Positions 53,501 to 61,879 of a DNA stretch of 64,000 nucleotides are shown in pieces (the first letter of the stretch is position 1; every line of letters starts with the position of its first letter). The notes beneath the pieces are model-generated. The model made no database searches, was not told the DNA's origin, and saw nothing but the letters and a program-made list of their open reading frames with translations. The stretch comes from Alphaproteobacteria bacterium GM7ARS4 (GTDB lineage: Bacteria > Pseudomonadota > Alphaproteobacteria > GM7ARS4): positions 484,335 through 548,334 of the forward strand of contig JACONL010000001.1 of assembly GCA_014332745.1 (NCBI GenBank), written 5' to 3'. Made by a program: the position numbers and the translations under genes.

Positions 53501-55446
53501 GCAAGAGTCGAGCGTTCTTTATCAAAGGTGATATCAATGGCATGATAGGGGATATTGTGGCGTTGGGCATGGTGGCAGAGCTGGGCGAGGGTATCGCTAT
53601 CGATGCATGGGGCCTCTAAGGTGATATAGCGCGGGTGTGTTGTGTCTTTTGTCTTCTGTGTTTGGGGTTCGAAGAGGGGATATTTTGCGCCTATGAGCGT
53701 CTTGAGGGACATAACCCATGCTTCCCGTAAAGGGTCGATGGCGGGGTTGGTGACTTGTGCGAAACGTTGCTTAAAGAAATGATAGAGGGACTTGTGGTGG
53801 GTGGAGAGGACGGCAGGGGGCGTATCGACACCCATAGAGCCTAAGGGTTCTTTTCCTTGAGTCATCATCGGGACGATATAATACAGAATATCCTCTCGGG
53901 TATAGCCAAAGGTCTTGTGGGCATGGCGTATATCGTGCGCCTTAGGGCGTTTGCTGATAAAGGGCGGCGGGTGAATCGCTGGCGTGTTCTTTCCCTGTGT
54001 CTTTTGCGTTGTCTTGATGCCATGTGTCCCCGTGTCGCGTATGCCCGTGTCGCGTATGTCTGTGTCGCGTGCCTCTGTGCTGGGGGGAAATGGGATGGCG
54101 TGTTGCTGTTGTTTTTTCTGCCATGGGTGCGCATTGACCAATTGGGTTTTGATGGTGTCATCATCGATGATGCGTTTGGCGTGGAGGTCGATGAGGAGCA
54201 TCTTGCCGGGATGGAGGCGTCCTTTTTTGAGGATGTCATGGTCATGGATATGCTGGAGGACTCCTGCTTCTGAGGCGAGGATACATTGTCTTTGGCGCGT
54301 GATGATATAGCGGGCTGGGCGCAATCCATTGCGGTCGAGGACGGCGCCGATAAGGCGTCCGTCAGTGAAGGCGATGGCGGCGGGGCCATCCCATGGTTCC
54401 ATGATGGCGGCATGGTGGGCGTAAAAGGCGCGCTGTGCTGGCGCCATGAGCGTATCATTTTGCCATGCCTCTGGGATCAGGGTTGTTACGGCATGGGGAA
54501 GGCTATAGCCGCCATGGAGCATGAGCTCGAGCACTTCATCGACGCATGCGGAGTCTGAGAGCCCTTCTGTGATGACGGGACGCAAGGCTTTTTGCTGTTG
54601 GGGCGTGAACAGGCTTCCTTCGAGGCTCTGTTCGCGGGCGCACATCCAATTGATATTGCCGCGAAGTGTATTGATTTCGCCATTATGACAGAGGAGGCGA
54701 AAGGGCTGTGCCAGAGACCAAGAGGGAAATGTGTTCGTAGAAAAACGCTGATGGACGAGGGCGATGCTCGATGTGAAGTCACTCTCCATGAGGTCGGGAA
54801 AAAATGTCTTGAGGTGTGACGCCATGACAAGCGCCTTATAGACAATGGTTTGGCTCGATGCTGAGGCGCTATCGATGTCATTGTCTTCTGTTCTCTTCTC
54901 TTTGAGCGCATGGCGCAGTTGCTTACGGATGACATAGAGCGTCCTGTCGAAATCTTGGCTCTGCTTGAAACGCCCCTCAGGGCGGCCTATGAAGGCTTGG
55001 ATAAAGCATGGGATGTCCTGACGCAGGGACTCGCCAACCACATGCGTTTTGGTGGGGACATGACGCCATGCGAGGAGAGGGAGTGTTTCGCGTTGTAGGA
55101 GCGCCTCGACATGGGCGCGCACCCCTTGTTGTTGAGCGTGGGCGCATGTGAGAGTCATCACGCCATAGGAATCGGGTATGAGCTCTTGCTTCAGGATACG
55201 AGAGAAGAACGCATGGGGCATGCGCGTGAGAATGCCGACACCATCGCTGGCAAGAGCATCAGCGCCCACAGCGCCCCGATGGGTGACGTTACACAGGATA
55301 CGCAAGCCATCTTGGACGATGGCATGGGATGACGCATTGTCAATATGGGCAATAAAACCAATCCCGCACGAATCCTTCTCGTAGGATGGGTTATAAAGTC
55401 CTTGTTGGGATGGCATGGTCTGTGGTGATGTCTCTAAAAAACGCAA
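50593..55446 (-). CDS. gltB: Glutamate synthase (NADPH) large subunit
   Basis: Converts glutamine and 2-oxoglutarate to two glutamates, the core of ammonia assimilation. The 1617-aa chain begins with a class II glutamine amidotransferase domain whose nucleophile should be Cys27 (YEKDSCGIGFIAHID), exposed by removal of a propeptide; the real start may be M11. VHQRFSTNTFPSW and the NWMCAREQ block follow. The FMN/synthase domain has VASGRFGVNSTYLVNADDIQ, GAKPGEGGQLPG and the 3Fe-4S cysteines in CLMMRKCHLNTCPVG; the C-terminal GXGXG beta-helix reads GMSGGIAYLYD. Between domains there is a linker with RDTDIRDTGIRDTG encoded by 15-bp repeats. It is the first gene of gltB-gltD. Confidence 0.97.
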   Translation of the reverse strand: MRFLETSPQTMPSQQGLYNPSYEKDSCGIGFIAHIDNASSHAIVQDGLRILCNVTHRGAVGADALASDGVGILTRMPHAFFSRILKQELIPDSYGVMTLTCAHAQQQGVRAHVEALLQRETLPLLAWRHVPTKTHVVGESLRQDIPCFIQAFIGRPEGRFKQSQDFDRTLYVIRKQLRHALKEKRTEDNDIDSASASSQTIVYKALVMASHLKTFFPDLMESDFTSSIALVHQRFSTNTFPSWSLAQPFRLLCHNGEINTLRGNINWMCAREQSLEGSLFTPQQQKALRPVITEGLSDSACVDEVLELMLHGGYSLPHAVTTLIPEAWQNDTLMAPAQRAFYAHHAAIMEPWDGPAAIAFTDGRLIGAVLDRNGLRPARYIITRQRQCILASEAGVLQHIHDHDILKKGRLHPGKMLLIDLHAKRIIDDDTIKTQLVNAHPWQKKQQQHAIPFPPSTEARDTDIRDTGIRDTGTHGIKTTQKTQGKNTPAIHPPPFISKRPKAHDIRHAHKTFGYTREDILYYIVPMMTQGKEPLGSMGVDTPPAVLSTHHKSLYHFFKQRFAQVTNPAIDPLREAWVMSLKTLIGAKYPLFEPQTQKTKDTTHPRYITLEAPCIDSDTLAQLCHHAQRHNIPYHAIDITFDKERSTLADTIDALNDHAYRLSTRHDTCVLVLTDRALSKKRVPIPSLLALSAVHHHLIKKGTRLSLSLLIDSGDAREPHHMACLAGYGADAICPWLALETIHALYQEHGTRYGITEQRAQEQYLKACHNALLKTMSKMGISTYQSYCGGQIFDSLGLSRTFIDRYFPATSAPISGVDGDAIEKNIRHHHDHAWNNKATKDISAPIPSLLSSLKVGGDYAMRTHGESHAWHTDSIASLQHAVRGKLHRRYKEFTQHVYRDDHAMVTLRRLLSPKILAHHAIPLSEVESASHIVQRFATGAMSFGSISYEAHTNLAIAMNRINGKSNTGEGGEDEQRYHRLENGDSMRSRIKQVASGRFGVNSTYLVNADDIQIKICQGAKPGEGGQLPGEKVDAVIARIRCSTPGVGLISPPPHHDIYSIEDIAQLIFDLKNINPQARISVKLASEVGVGVVAAGVAKARADHITIAGTEGGTGASPLASIKHTGLPWEIGLSETQQTLVLNRLRDRVCLQVDGGLRTGEDVLVATLLGADEFGFSTAPLIASGCLMMRKCHLNTCPVGIATQNPILRERFHGTPDHVINYFFFVADELRYWMSLLGYRTLQELIGRADILQRKTSDAIPDTIRPHADAIDLSPLLFVPPLARHDKRAHHKEQRHPLADVKDQTLVAKARQAFKENKPLHIDTDICNTDRTFATMLSGFVSRHQGTRDAPHPHPPITLHARGCAGQSFGAFLCKNIHLTLEGEGNDYLGKGLSGGHIVVHPHKDSQRQSHDNMIIGNTALYGATSGSCFVAGMAGERFAVRNSGAVAVVEGVGDHACEYMTGGCVAILGAFGRNAAAGMSGGIAYLYDADGTCAQWCNTDMVDIAYAQEWQKGKTEEKARRAINEERPDPQSIDRLMVSIMEHPLQDDWWRLRMLITLHAHYSKSRYAKSLLDDWEKHKRHFVKIIPRDFRHALTKDATGKKSLDCQPQTLVEEKTA
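54031..54075 (-). repeat. 15-bp tandem repeat in gltB linker
   Basis: CGTGTCGCGTATGCC (54031-54045), CGTGTCGCGTATGTC (54046-54060) and TGTGTCGCGTGCCTC (54061-54075). In frame; encodes the RDTDIRDTGIRDTG linker on the minus strand. Confidence 0.9.
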
Positions 55447-55641
55447 AAAACACGGGGCCCTCTTCCCATGACGGCCCGTGACGGCATGCCATTATAGGGA
55501 AAACCATAGCATGATGCAACATGGGCGGGTGGCACATCGCCACATAATCGTGTTCTATGAGAGGCGATGATGTGATATTATCATGTATCGAGACGGCTCA
55601 ACGCATGGCATGATAGGGAGTCAATACATATATATGTAATA

Positions 55642-55659
55642 TATGTAACATGTTACATA
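55642..55659. promoter_or_regulatory. 18-bp perfect palindrome immediately before kpsF
   Basis: TATGTAACATGTTACATA is its own reverse complement. It ends four bases before the first possible kpsF ATG (55664), within an A/T-rich spacer that also contains ATATATATGTAATATATGTAA. A dimeric repressor site is the simplest reading; it also occupies the place where a ribosome site would be, so translation may begin at the later ATGs (55676 or 55679). Confidence 0.6.
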
Positions 55660-55663
55660 CACG

Positions 55664-56716
55664 ATGTCCCCACAGATGATGAAAAAACGCGCCTCTTCCC
55701 TTTCGACACTCTATGAGTCCCGTTCCCCTCTCGATGCGCCCACTGATGGGATGGCGTTGTTAGATGATGTGCGCGACACCCTGATAACAGAGGCAAAGGC
55801 TTTGCAGGATGTCGCCCATACGCTCGATGGCGATGCTGTGGAGCGCGCCCTTTCTGTGATGGGTGAGTGTGCGGGACGTGTTATTGTGACAGGCGTGGGA
55901 AAGAGTGGCCATATTGCGCGTAAAGTCGCGGCGACATTGGCATCCACAGGCACGCGCGCCTTTTTTGTCCATTCGGCAGAAGCCTGTCATGGCGACCTTG
56001 GCATGATAGGCAAGGGCGATGTCGTCCTTGCCCTGTCCAATTCTGGCAAGAGTCACGAGTTGATGTCCATTGTGTCCTATAGTCGCCGCTATACCATTCC
56101 TTTGATAGCGCTCTGTGGCGCGTCCGCTCAGGAGACAATGTTTTGTCGGGCAGCGGATGTGGCGTTGCTTTTGCCTTCTGTGGCGGAGGCATGTCCTCTC
56201 GACCTTGCGCCGACGACATCCACGACGATGATGCTGGCGTTAGGCGATGCGCTGGCGCTGGCGCTGTTGCGCTGGCGCGGTTTCTCTGAGGACGATTTTC
56301 GAGACATTCATCCGGGCGGCGGTCTTGGCATGCGTTTGCAGACCGTTGAGGCGTTGATGCACAAGGGGGATACCTTGCCGTTAGTGAGGATGGCGACATC
56401 GATGGGCGATGCTTTGCTCGTCATGACGAGCAAACATTTTGGCTGTGTGGGGGTTGTGGACGACAAGGGGGCGTTATGCGGTGTCATCACGGATGGCGAC
56501 TTGCGCCGTCATATGCGCCATAGGATTTTAGAAAAGGAGGCGGGACAGATCATGACACGCCATCCTCACACCATAGAGAAGGGGGCGTTAGCGGTATCGG
56601 CATTGAAGGCCATGAATGACGCATCGATCACGAGCCTTTTTGTGACGGATGGCGACTCCCTTGTCCCGTGTGGCATTCTCCATATCCATGATTGTTTGCG
56701 CGCTGGTATCAGCTGA
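55664..56716 (+). CDS. kpsF: Arabinose-5-phosphate isomerase (KpsF/KdsD)
   Basis: Interconverts ribulose-5-phosphate and arabinose-5-phosphate, the entry to Kdo synthesis. The SIS domain (about residues 50-200) reads GRVIVTGVGKSGHIARKVAATLASTGTRAFFVHSAEACHGDLGMIG, with ALSNSGKSHELM and LDLAPTTSTTMMLALGDALA; two CBS domains follow (VALVMTSKHFGCVGVVDDKG-type and SITSLFVTDGDS). Length 350 aa includes about 25 extra N-terminal residues, so an internal start near 55676 is likely. A perfect palindrome lies directly upstream. It supplies the sugar that WaaA, elsewhere in this window, attaches to lipid A. Confidence 0.95.
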   Translation: MSPQMMKKRASSLSTLYESRSPLDAPTDGMALLDDVRDTLITEAKALQDVAHTLDGDAVERALSVMGECAGRVIVTGVGKSGHIARKVAATLASTGTRAFFVHSAEACHGDLGMIGKGDVVLALSNSGKSHELMSIVSYSRRYTIPLIALCGASAQETMFCRAADVALLLPSVAEACPLDLAPTTSTTMMLALGDALALALLRWRGFSEDDFRDIHPGGGLGMRLQTVEALMHKGDTLPLVRMATSMGDALLVMTSKHFGCVGVVDDKGALCGVITDGDLRRHMRHRILEKEAGQIMTRHPHTIEKGALAVSALKAMNDASITSLFVTDGDSLVPCGILHIHDCLRAGIS

Positions 56717-56733
56717 GTCGACAGGGCGCGTCT

Positions 56734-58017
56734 TTATGGCGAGTCCTCCTCTGGCGGCGCTGGAATGGGTTTGATACGCACCGTGCCGATACGCCTCTTG
56801 GTGGCGGCGAGGATGGTGAATTCGAATCCGTAGAAACGCATGCGTCTTTGGGCTTGGGGAATGGCGCGCGCTTCATAGGTAATGAGTCCGCCAATGGTGG
56901 CCGCTTCATCGTCTGGCAGGTCCCATCCCATGAAGCGATTAATGTCGCGCACCGTGCTATGCCCTTCGACGATGATAGAGCCGTCTTTTTGTTTTTGGCT
57001 TATCTGTGTGGTTTTCGTGTCTGACTCGTCTCGAATATCGCCAACAATTTCTTCTAAGATGTCTTCGAGGGTGACGATTCCCATGAGCGTGCCATATTCA
57101 TCGATAACCATAGCGCTATGTTCATTTTTCAGTTGGAATGCCCTCAATTGATACAGGAGGGACGTCGACTCTGGAATGAACCATGGCTTATGGAGGATAC
57201 GGACGAGGTCTTTTTCGTTGTGGGGTTGATTTTCCTTTTTCAGCAAATGTTTGACATAGAGGATACCGATAATGTTGTCGGCGCGTCCTTTTGTGATAGG
57301 GATACGCATATAAGGTGATGTGATAGCGCGTTCGATGAGGCTGTCGATGGGTTGTCCGATATCGAGGGCAAACATATCTTGTCGGTGGACCATAATATCG
57401 CCCACACTCACATCATCGAGGTCGAGGACACTACGGAGCATGAGACGTTCATCATGGTTTTTTGTCGTATCGCCATGGAGGTCGATAGCGCCAAGGAGTT
57501 CTTCTTCGTCTTTTGTCTTTTGTGAGGGGGCGAGTTTGTCGCGCCATGGGTAAAGGAGGATGGTGACGATGGCGTGGGCGAGGCGAGAAAAGGGATAGAG
57601 GACAAAGATAAGGATTCGTAAAAAGGGCGCGACAGCCATGCTGATATGGCTTGGCTTGCGCAAGGCGAAGGTTTTCGGCATGGTCTCAGCGAAGATGACA
57701 ATGAGGGCTGACATGACGATGGTGGCGAGGATGACGCCTGTTTCTTCGCCATACAGGGTGATAAACAAGCTGGCGGCGAGGGCGGAGGCGAGGGTATTGA
57801 CGACATTATTGGCGAGGAGGAGGGTGCTGATGAGACGTTCCTTATCTTGTTGTAGTTTTTCGACCAGACGCGCTCTCTTACGTCCTTGTTTAACCCATCG
57901 ATGGATACGTAACTTGGAGGTTGCGGTGATGGCTGTTTCTGTTCCTGAAAAGAAGGCAGAGCATGCCAAGAGCGTGATGATGGTCGTGGCGATAATGAGG
58001 GTGGAGGTTGTTGTCAT
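56734..58017 (-). CDS. CNNM/CorC (HlyC)-family membrane protein with CBS pair
   Basis: About 427 residues. The N-terminal CNNM (DUF21) domain has four membrane segments, starting STLIIATTIITLLACSAFFSGTETAI and including LLLANNVVNTLASALAASLFI, IVMSALIVIFAETMPKTFAL and VAPFLRILIFVLYPFSRLAHAIVTILL. A cytosolic CBS pair follows (VGDIMVHRQDMFALDI, IIGILYVKHLL, AMVIDEYGTLMGIVTLEDILEEIVG), then the CorC_HlyC domain. The family is tied to magnesium/cobalt efflux and, in some members, haemolysin-like activity; 'haemolysin' should not be inferred. ATG 58017 lies 12 nt after the aroB stop; a longer frame reaches 58098 inside aroB. The order aroK-aroB-CNNM is conserved in alphaproteobacteria. Confidence 0.9.
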   Translation of the reverse strand: MTTTSTLIIATTIITLLACSAFFSGTETAITATSKLRIHRWVKQGRKRARLVEKLQQDKERLISTLLLANNVVNTLASALAASLFITLYGEETGVILATIVMSALIVIFAETMPKTFALRKPSHISMAVAPFLRILIFVLYPFSRLAHAIVTILLYPWRDKLAPSQKTKDEEELLGAIDLHGDTTKNHDERLMLRSVLDLDDVSVGDIMVHRQDMFALDIGQPIDSLIERAITSPYMRIPITKGRADNIIGILYVKHLLKKENQPHNEKDLVRILHKPWFIPESTSLLYQLRAFQLKNEHSAMVIDEYGTLMGIVTLEDILEEIVGDIRDESDTKTTQISQKQKDGSIIVEGHSTVRDINRFMGWDLPDDEAATIGGLITYEARAIPQAQRRMRFYGFEFTILAATKRRIGTVRIKPIPAPPEEDSP

Positions 58018-58028
58018 GAGGTTGTGTG

Positions 58029-59210
58029 CTATTGGGGGGTGGTGCGTTGTTGGGTGAGATAGTGGTCGAGGGTTTGGCGTATGGGGTCGATGGGACATTG
58101 GGGGGCGATGAAGGCTTTGCCAATGGCGCGCATGAGGATAAGCGTCATGGTGTTTCCTCGATTTTTCTTATCCCGTTGCATACATGTCAGCAAGGTGTCG
58201 GTGGTGAGGCTTGTGGCGGGCGTCCATAATTGTTCGGGGAGGAGCTGGTGGCGTTCGAGATGGGCATAAAGGCGTTGTTCTAGCGAGGGGGGGGCGTGCT
58301 TGAGGGTGACGGAGAGGCGCGCGGCGAGAAGGAGACCGATAAGAACGCCTTCGCCATGGAGGAGAGACTCGTCAAAGGCGTTCGCGGCTTCGAGGGCGTG
58401 GCAGAAACTATGTCCTAGATTGAGGAGGGCGCGTTGTCCTTGTTCTTTTTCATCATGCATGACGATGTCCGCCTTCATGGCGGCACAATGGGAGATAGCA
58501 TACAGGATGTCGCGTCCTTCGCCTTGTAGGAGTGAGGTGGCATGCTGGTCGAGCCATTGGAAGAATGGTTCATCTTTGATACATGCATATTTCAATATCT
58601 CGCCATAGCCAGCGGTGATATGGCGTTGAGGCAGGGTTGTGAGGGTCGCGCTATCGCAGACGACTCGCCGCGGTTGATAGAATGTGCCAATGAGATTTTT
58701 GCCATGACGGCTGTTGATGGCGGTTTTTCCGCCAATGGCGCTATCGACTTGCGCCAAGAGCGTTGTCGGCACATGGATAAGGGGGAGCCCTCTGAGCAAG
58801 AGATTTGCGGCGACGCCGCCCACATCGCCTATGACGCCGCCGCCTAATGTGATGAGGATGCTGTCGCGCGTGATATGGGACGACAAGGCATGCTCGCATA
58901 TGGCGCGTAAGGCATCATAGGATTTGAGCGACTCAGAAGAGCCACCATAGTCATGGCGGTCGAGGACACAGCATGTATGCTTGACCTTGTGGCGTGTGAG
59001 GCTCTCACAGAGCTGTGCGCCATAGAGGTCATAGACAATGGTTTCGCTGACGATGAAGGCGTGGGGAGGGGCGGCGGACGTGCTCTGTTGTGTGCTGTGG
59101 TGAGTCTCAAGGACGTGCTGTCCGATGGAGGGGAGAGACTCTCGGCCGATGATGATACGGCATGGTGTCTCATGAAAAGGTATCTCTATGACGTGCTGTT
59201 GCATGACCAT
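58029..59210 (-). CDS. aroB: 3-dehydroquinate synthase
   Basis: The second step of the shikimate pathway (DAHP to 3-dehydroquinate), NAD+- and Zn-dependent. The NAD-binding glycine loop is LITLGGGVIGDVGGVAAN, followed by VPTTLLAQVDSAIGGKTAINSRHGKNLIGTFYQP, GYGEILKYACI and the metal-binding histidines in LLNLGHSFCHALEA and GEGVLIGL. Length 393 aa is slightly long at both ends. aroK overlaps its 5' end by 25 nt, so the two are translationally coupled. Confidence 0.96.
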   Translation of the reverse strand: MVMQQHVIEIPFHETPCRIIIGRESLPSIGQHVLETHHSTQQSTSAAPPHAFIVSETIVYDLYGAQLCESLTRHKVKHTCCVLDRHDYGGSSESLKSYDALRAICEHALSSHITRDSILITLGGGVIGDVGGVAANLLLRGLPLIHVPTTLLAQVDSAIGGKTAINSRHGKNLIGTFYQPRRVVCDSATLTTLPQRHITAGYGEILKYACIKDEPFFQWLDQHATSLLQGEGRDILYAISHCAAMKADIVMHDEKEQGQRALLNLGHSFCHALEAANAFDESLLHGEGVLIGLLLAARLSVTLKHAPPSLEQRLYAHLERHQLLPEQLWTPATSLTTDTLLTCMQRDKKNRGNTMTLILMRAIGKAFIAPQCPIDPIRQTLDHYLTQQRTTPQ

Positions 59211-59752
59211 TCTTTATGCTGGACATAATGTTGTAGGGCGTCAAGGGCTTGTCGTGTCGTTATATCGGGTTTTTCCATAGAACAAGGACAACGGATATTG
59301 GCTTGGGCATAGAAGGGTTGTCGTTGCCTGTAGAGTGTGCGGAGTCGATGGCGTGTGTTCTTGCCATGGAGGAGGGGGCGATGCGCGTTTTTCCTTGCTA
59401 AACGTTGGGTGAGGATAGGCAGAGGCACATCTAACCATAGGCTAATGGCATGTTGTCGTGTGATGGCGTCGCGTATGGCTTTTTGGATGAAGGCGCCGCC
59501 ACCGAGAGCAACAACGGACGCTGGTCGTTCGAGGATGGTGTGGATAATGCATTCTCTTTCATAGTGACGAAAGACATCCTCGCCATGGCGACGGAAAATA
59601 TGTTGGATGGACATGCGGTAACGTTGTTCTATGACGGCATCGCTATCGATGAAAGGCATGGGGATGATGGTGCTGAGTTTTTTTCCTATGGTCGTTTTTC
59701 CACATCCCATCATGCCCACGAGGACAATGATATGCTCTTTGAGGCAGGACAT
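59186..59752 (-). CDS. aroK: Shikimate kinase
   Basis: Phosphorylates shikimate. From ATG 59752 the product is about 188 aa: IIVLVGMMGCGKTTIGKKLS (P-loop), FIDSDAVIEQ (shikimate-binding DxD), EDVFRHYERECI, VVALGGGAFI and the lid arginine region ARKNAHRPLL. The open frame reaches back to 59956, but the extra 68 residues are not part of the fold, and that region is shared with the divergent recJ start. It overlaps aroB by 25 nt. Confidence 0.95.
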   Translation of the reverse strand: MSCLKEHIIVLVGMMGCGKTTIGKKLSTIIPMPFIDSDAVIEQRYRMSIQHIFRRHGEDVFRHYERECIIHTILERPASVVALGGGAFIQKAIRDAITRQHAISLWLDVPLPILTQRLARKNAHRPLLHGKNTRHRLRTLYRQRQPFYAQANIRCPCSMEKPDITTRQALDALQHYVQHKEWSCNSTS

Positions 59753-59854
59753 GCTTTGTTGACGGGGTTCTTGTGTGTGCAAGGGTATGGTCCTTCTTGT
59801 ATCCCGTGGCGTTTTGTGTCTATATAGACTGATGTTGGCGTTCATGTCCATACC

Positions 59855-61879
59855 ATGCATGGTCAAAGGCGCAAAGAGAGACAATGTGCCGCCTATGATG
59901 ATATGATGAAGGAGACGATGGTAAGAGCAGGGGACGTCCCTTTGGTGCAAGGCCATGAGTCGGTCTCAGGCTGTGCTTGGCATCGTCGCGCCAGCTCGAT
60001 GGAGGATGAAAAGCGCCTCTCACAGCATTATGGCATGTCGGCAGTGATGGCGCGTCTCTTAGTGAGTCGTGGCTATGGCATTTCTGACGAGACGGACGCT
60101 TTGTGGCATGGCGATGGTTCTTGGGAGGATGGCGTCGCATGGCTTGACAGCATGGCGTACGAGCGTTTTTCCCTGTTGCCTCTGGTGGCACAACGATGTG
60201 TGGAAGCACTGAGCAAGGGTGAGAAGATAGGCCTCTTTACCGATTATGATGTGGATGGGGCATGTTCGGCCGCCATCCTTGACCATTATTTACGTCGCTT
60301 CTGTGCGCATGGTATCGTGCGCGCTGTGCCAGAAAGGGTGCGTGAGGGTTTTGGCCCCAACGCCCAGCGGATAGAGGCTTTGCGCGCCAGCGGTGTTCGG
60401 CTCTTGTTCGTGTGCGATTGTGGCAGTGCCGACAAGGCCTTTTGGTCGCCTTACACACAGGATATGGACATTATCATCTTTGACCACCACCGCATGCATG
60501 AGGATTGGGGGGATGGGGAAGACGGCTGTTGGGTGGTGAATCCGCACAAACGCGAAGGGACAGAGCCTTCATCCCTAGCCTATCGCCATGCCTGTGCCAC
60601 AGTGTTGTGTTTCATGTTTGTTGTCGTTCTCTCGCGCCTTCAGCGCACGATAGGACAGCATGCGTCTATCGGGCGCATGGGGCGTGTCGTGCCATCAACG
60701 CGGGATATGGTGGGTTATACGGGTTTTGTCGCGCTCGCTATTATCTGTGATGTGGTCTCTATGGATAGGCATCATCACAGGCTCGTTCGTTTGGGTTTGC
60801 GTGTCTTAAATAGTGCGTGCTGTGGCGACATCACACCCCCTCATGAGACTCGTCCCTCCCTGTGGGGAGAACTCTATGCGGGGCTCTGTCATCTGATACG
60901 TTGTGCGAGGGTGGGGTTGCCTGTGGATGAAGAGACGTGTGCCTATGTCATCGGTCCTTGTTTGAACGCTGGTTCGCGTTTGGGTGAGAGCAGGCGCGCT
61001 TTAGATATGTTGGTTGAGGGTCGTGCGTCCGATGCTGAGCGTCTTTATCATGTGAATAAGCGCCGTAAAGCCATGCAGGCGCAATGGAGTGCGCGTTTCA
61101 TGACAGAGAAGAAAGACAATGATTGTGTCTTGTGGGATAAGGCATGTCCCATTGGCATTCTGGGTTTATTAGCGTCCATGCGTGTGTCGAGGTTTCATCG
61201 TCCGTCTTTTGTCTTTGGACAGCGAGAGGATGGGGTATGGGTTGGCTCATGCCGTAGTGTTAGGGGGGTGAATGTCGAGGCGTGGCTGTGCGAGGCTGTC
61301 GCCACTGGCACTTTGTGGCGTGGCGGTGGACATGCGATGGCAGGCGGTATGTGCGCGCGGGACGAGGCGCAGTTACGTCTCTTTGCTCATTTTATCGAGG
61401 AAAAATGGGACAGGATGGCTGGTGTTCTAGCGAAACCCGTCTTATGGGTTGATGGCGTGATGGGTGGACTGGTGGCGAGACATGACCGCAAGAAGGGCCA
61501 CAAGAAAAGTGAGACGGCGCGCATCCCTGTGGACTTTACGTTGTGGGACGATATGGCGCGTTTGCGTCCATGGGGGGTGGATTATCCCGTGCCGTGCTTC
61601 ATGTTTTCGTCCATGACGATCGAGTCGATACGTTTTTTCGGTGACGGGCAAGCGCATGGCGCATGCCGTCTACGTTCCTCCATGTCATTGGGGCATGGCG
61701 AGATAGAGGCGGTGGCCTTTCATTGTTGGCAGAGTGGCTTAGGCGCCTTTCTTAAGCGCTATGAAGGCAGAGCCGCGCGCTTTGCAGGCCATGTCCGTTG
61801 CGAGATGGTGGCTGGCATGCGCCGTCTCCGCCTTCACCTTGTGGATGCTGCGCCTATAGAGAGCGTTCAGAATCGGTAA
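59855..61879 (+). CDS. recJ: Single-stranded-DNA-specific exonuclease RecJ
   Basis: A 5'-3' ssDNA exonuclease of the DHH family, for recombination and mismatch repair. The Mn2+ ligands appear as LFTDYDVDGACSAAI (DYDVDG at residues 130-135), VCDCGS and FDHHRM (210-212); the DHHA1 domain has GTLWRGGGHAMAGGM; a C-terminal OB-like domain closes. At 674 aa it is above the E. coli length. The start is uncertain: ATG 59903 would drop 16 residues. It is divergent from aroK and its last 13 nt overlap the TonB-receptor gene on the other strand. Cysteines are unusually frequent (for example CDCGS, CCGD), but all key residues are kept. Confidence 0.94.
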   Translation: MHGQRRKERQCAAYDDMMKETMVRAGDVPLVQGHESVSGCAWHRRASSMEDEKRLSQHYGMSAVMARLLVSRGYGISDETDALWHGDGSWEDGVAWLDSMAYERFSLLPLVAQRCVEALSKGEKIGLFTDYDVDGACSAAILDHYLRRFCAHGIVRAVPERVREGFGPNAQRIEALRASGVRLLFVCDCGSADKAFWSPYTQDMDIIIFDHHRMHEDWGDGEDGCWVVNPHKREGTEPSSLAYRHACATVLCFMFVVVLSRLQRTIGQHASIGRMGRVVPSTRDMVGYTGFVALAIICDVVSMDRHHHRLVRLGLRVLNSACCGDITPPHETRPSLWGELYAGLCHLIRCARVGLPVDEETCAYVIGPCLNAGSRLGESRRALDMLVEGRASDAERLYHVNKRRKAMQAQWSARFMTEKKDNDCVLWDKACPIGILGLLASMRVSRFHRPSFVFGQREDGVWVGSCRSVRGVNVEAWLCEAVATGTLWRGGGHAMAGGMCARDEAQLRLFAHFIEEKWDRMAGVLAKPVLWVDGVMGGLVARHDRKKGHKKSETARIPVDFTLWDDMARLRPWGVDYPVPCFMFSSMTIESIRFFGDGQAHGACRLRSSMSLGHGEIEAVAFHCWQSGLGAFLKRYEGRAARFAGHVRCEMVAGMRRLRLHLVDAAPIESVQNR

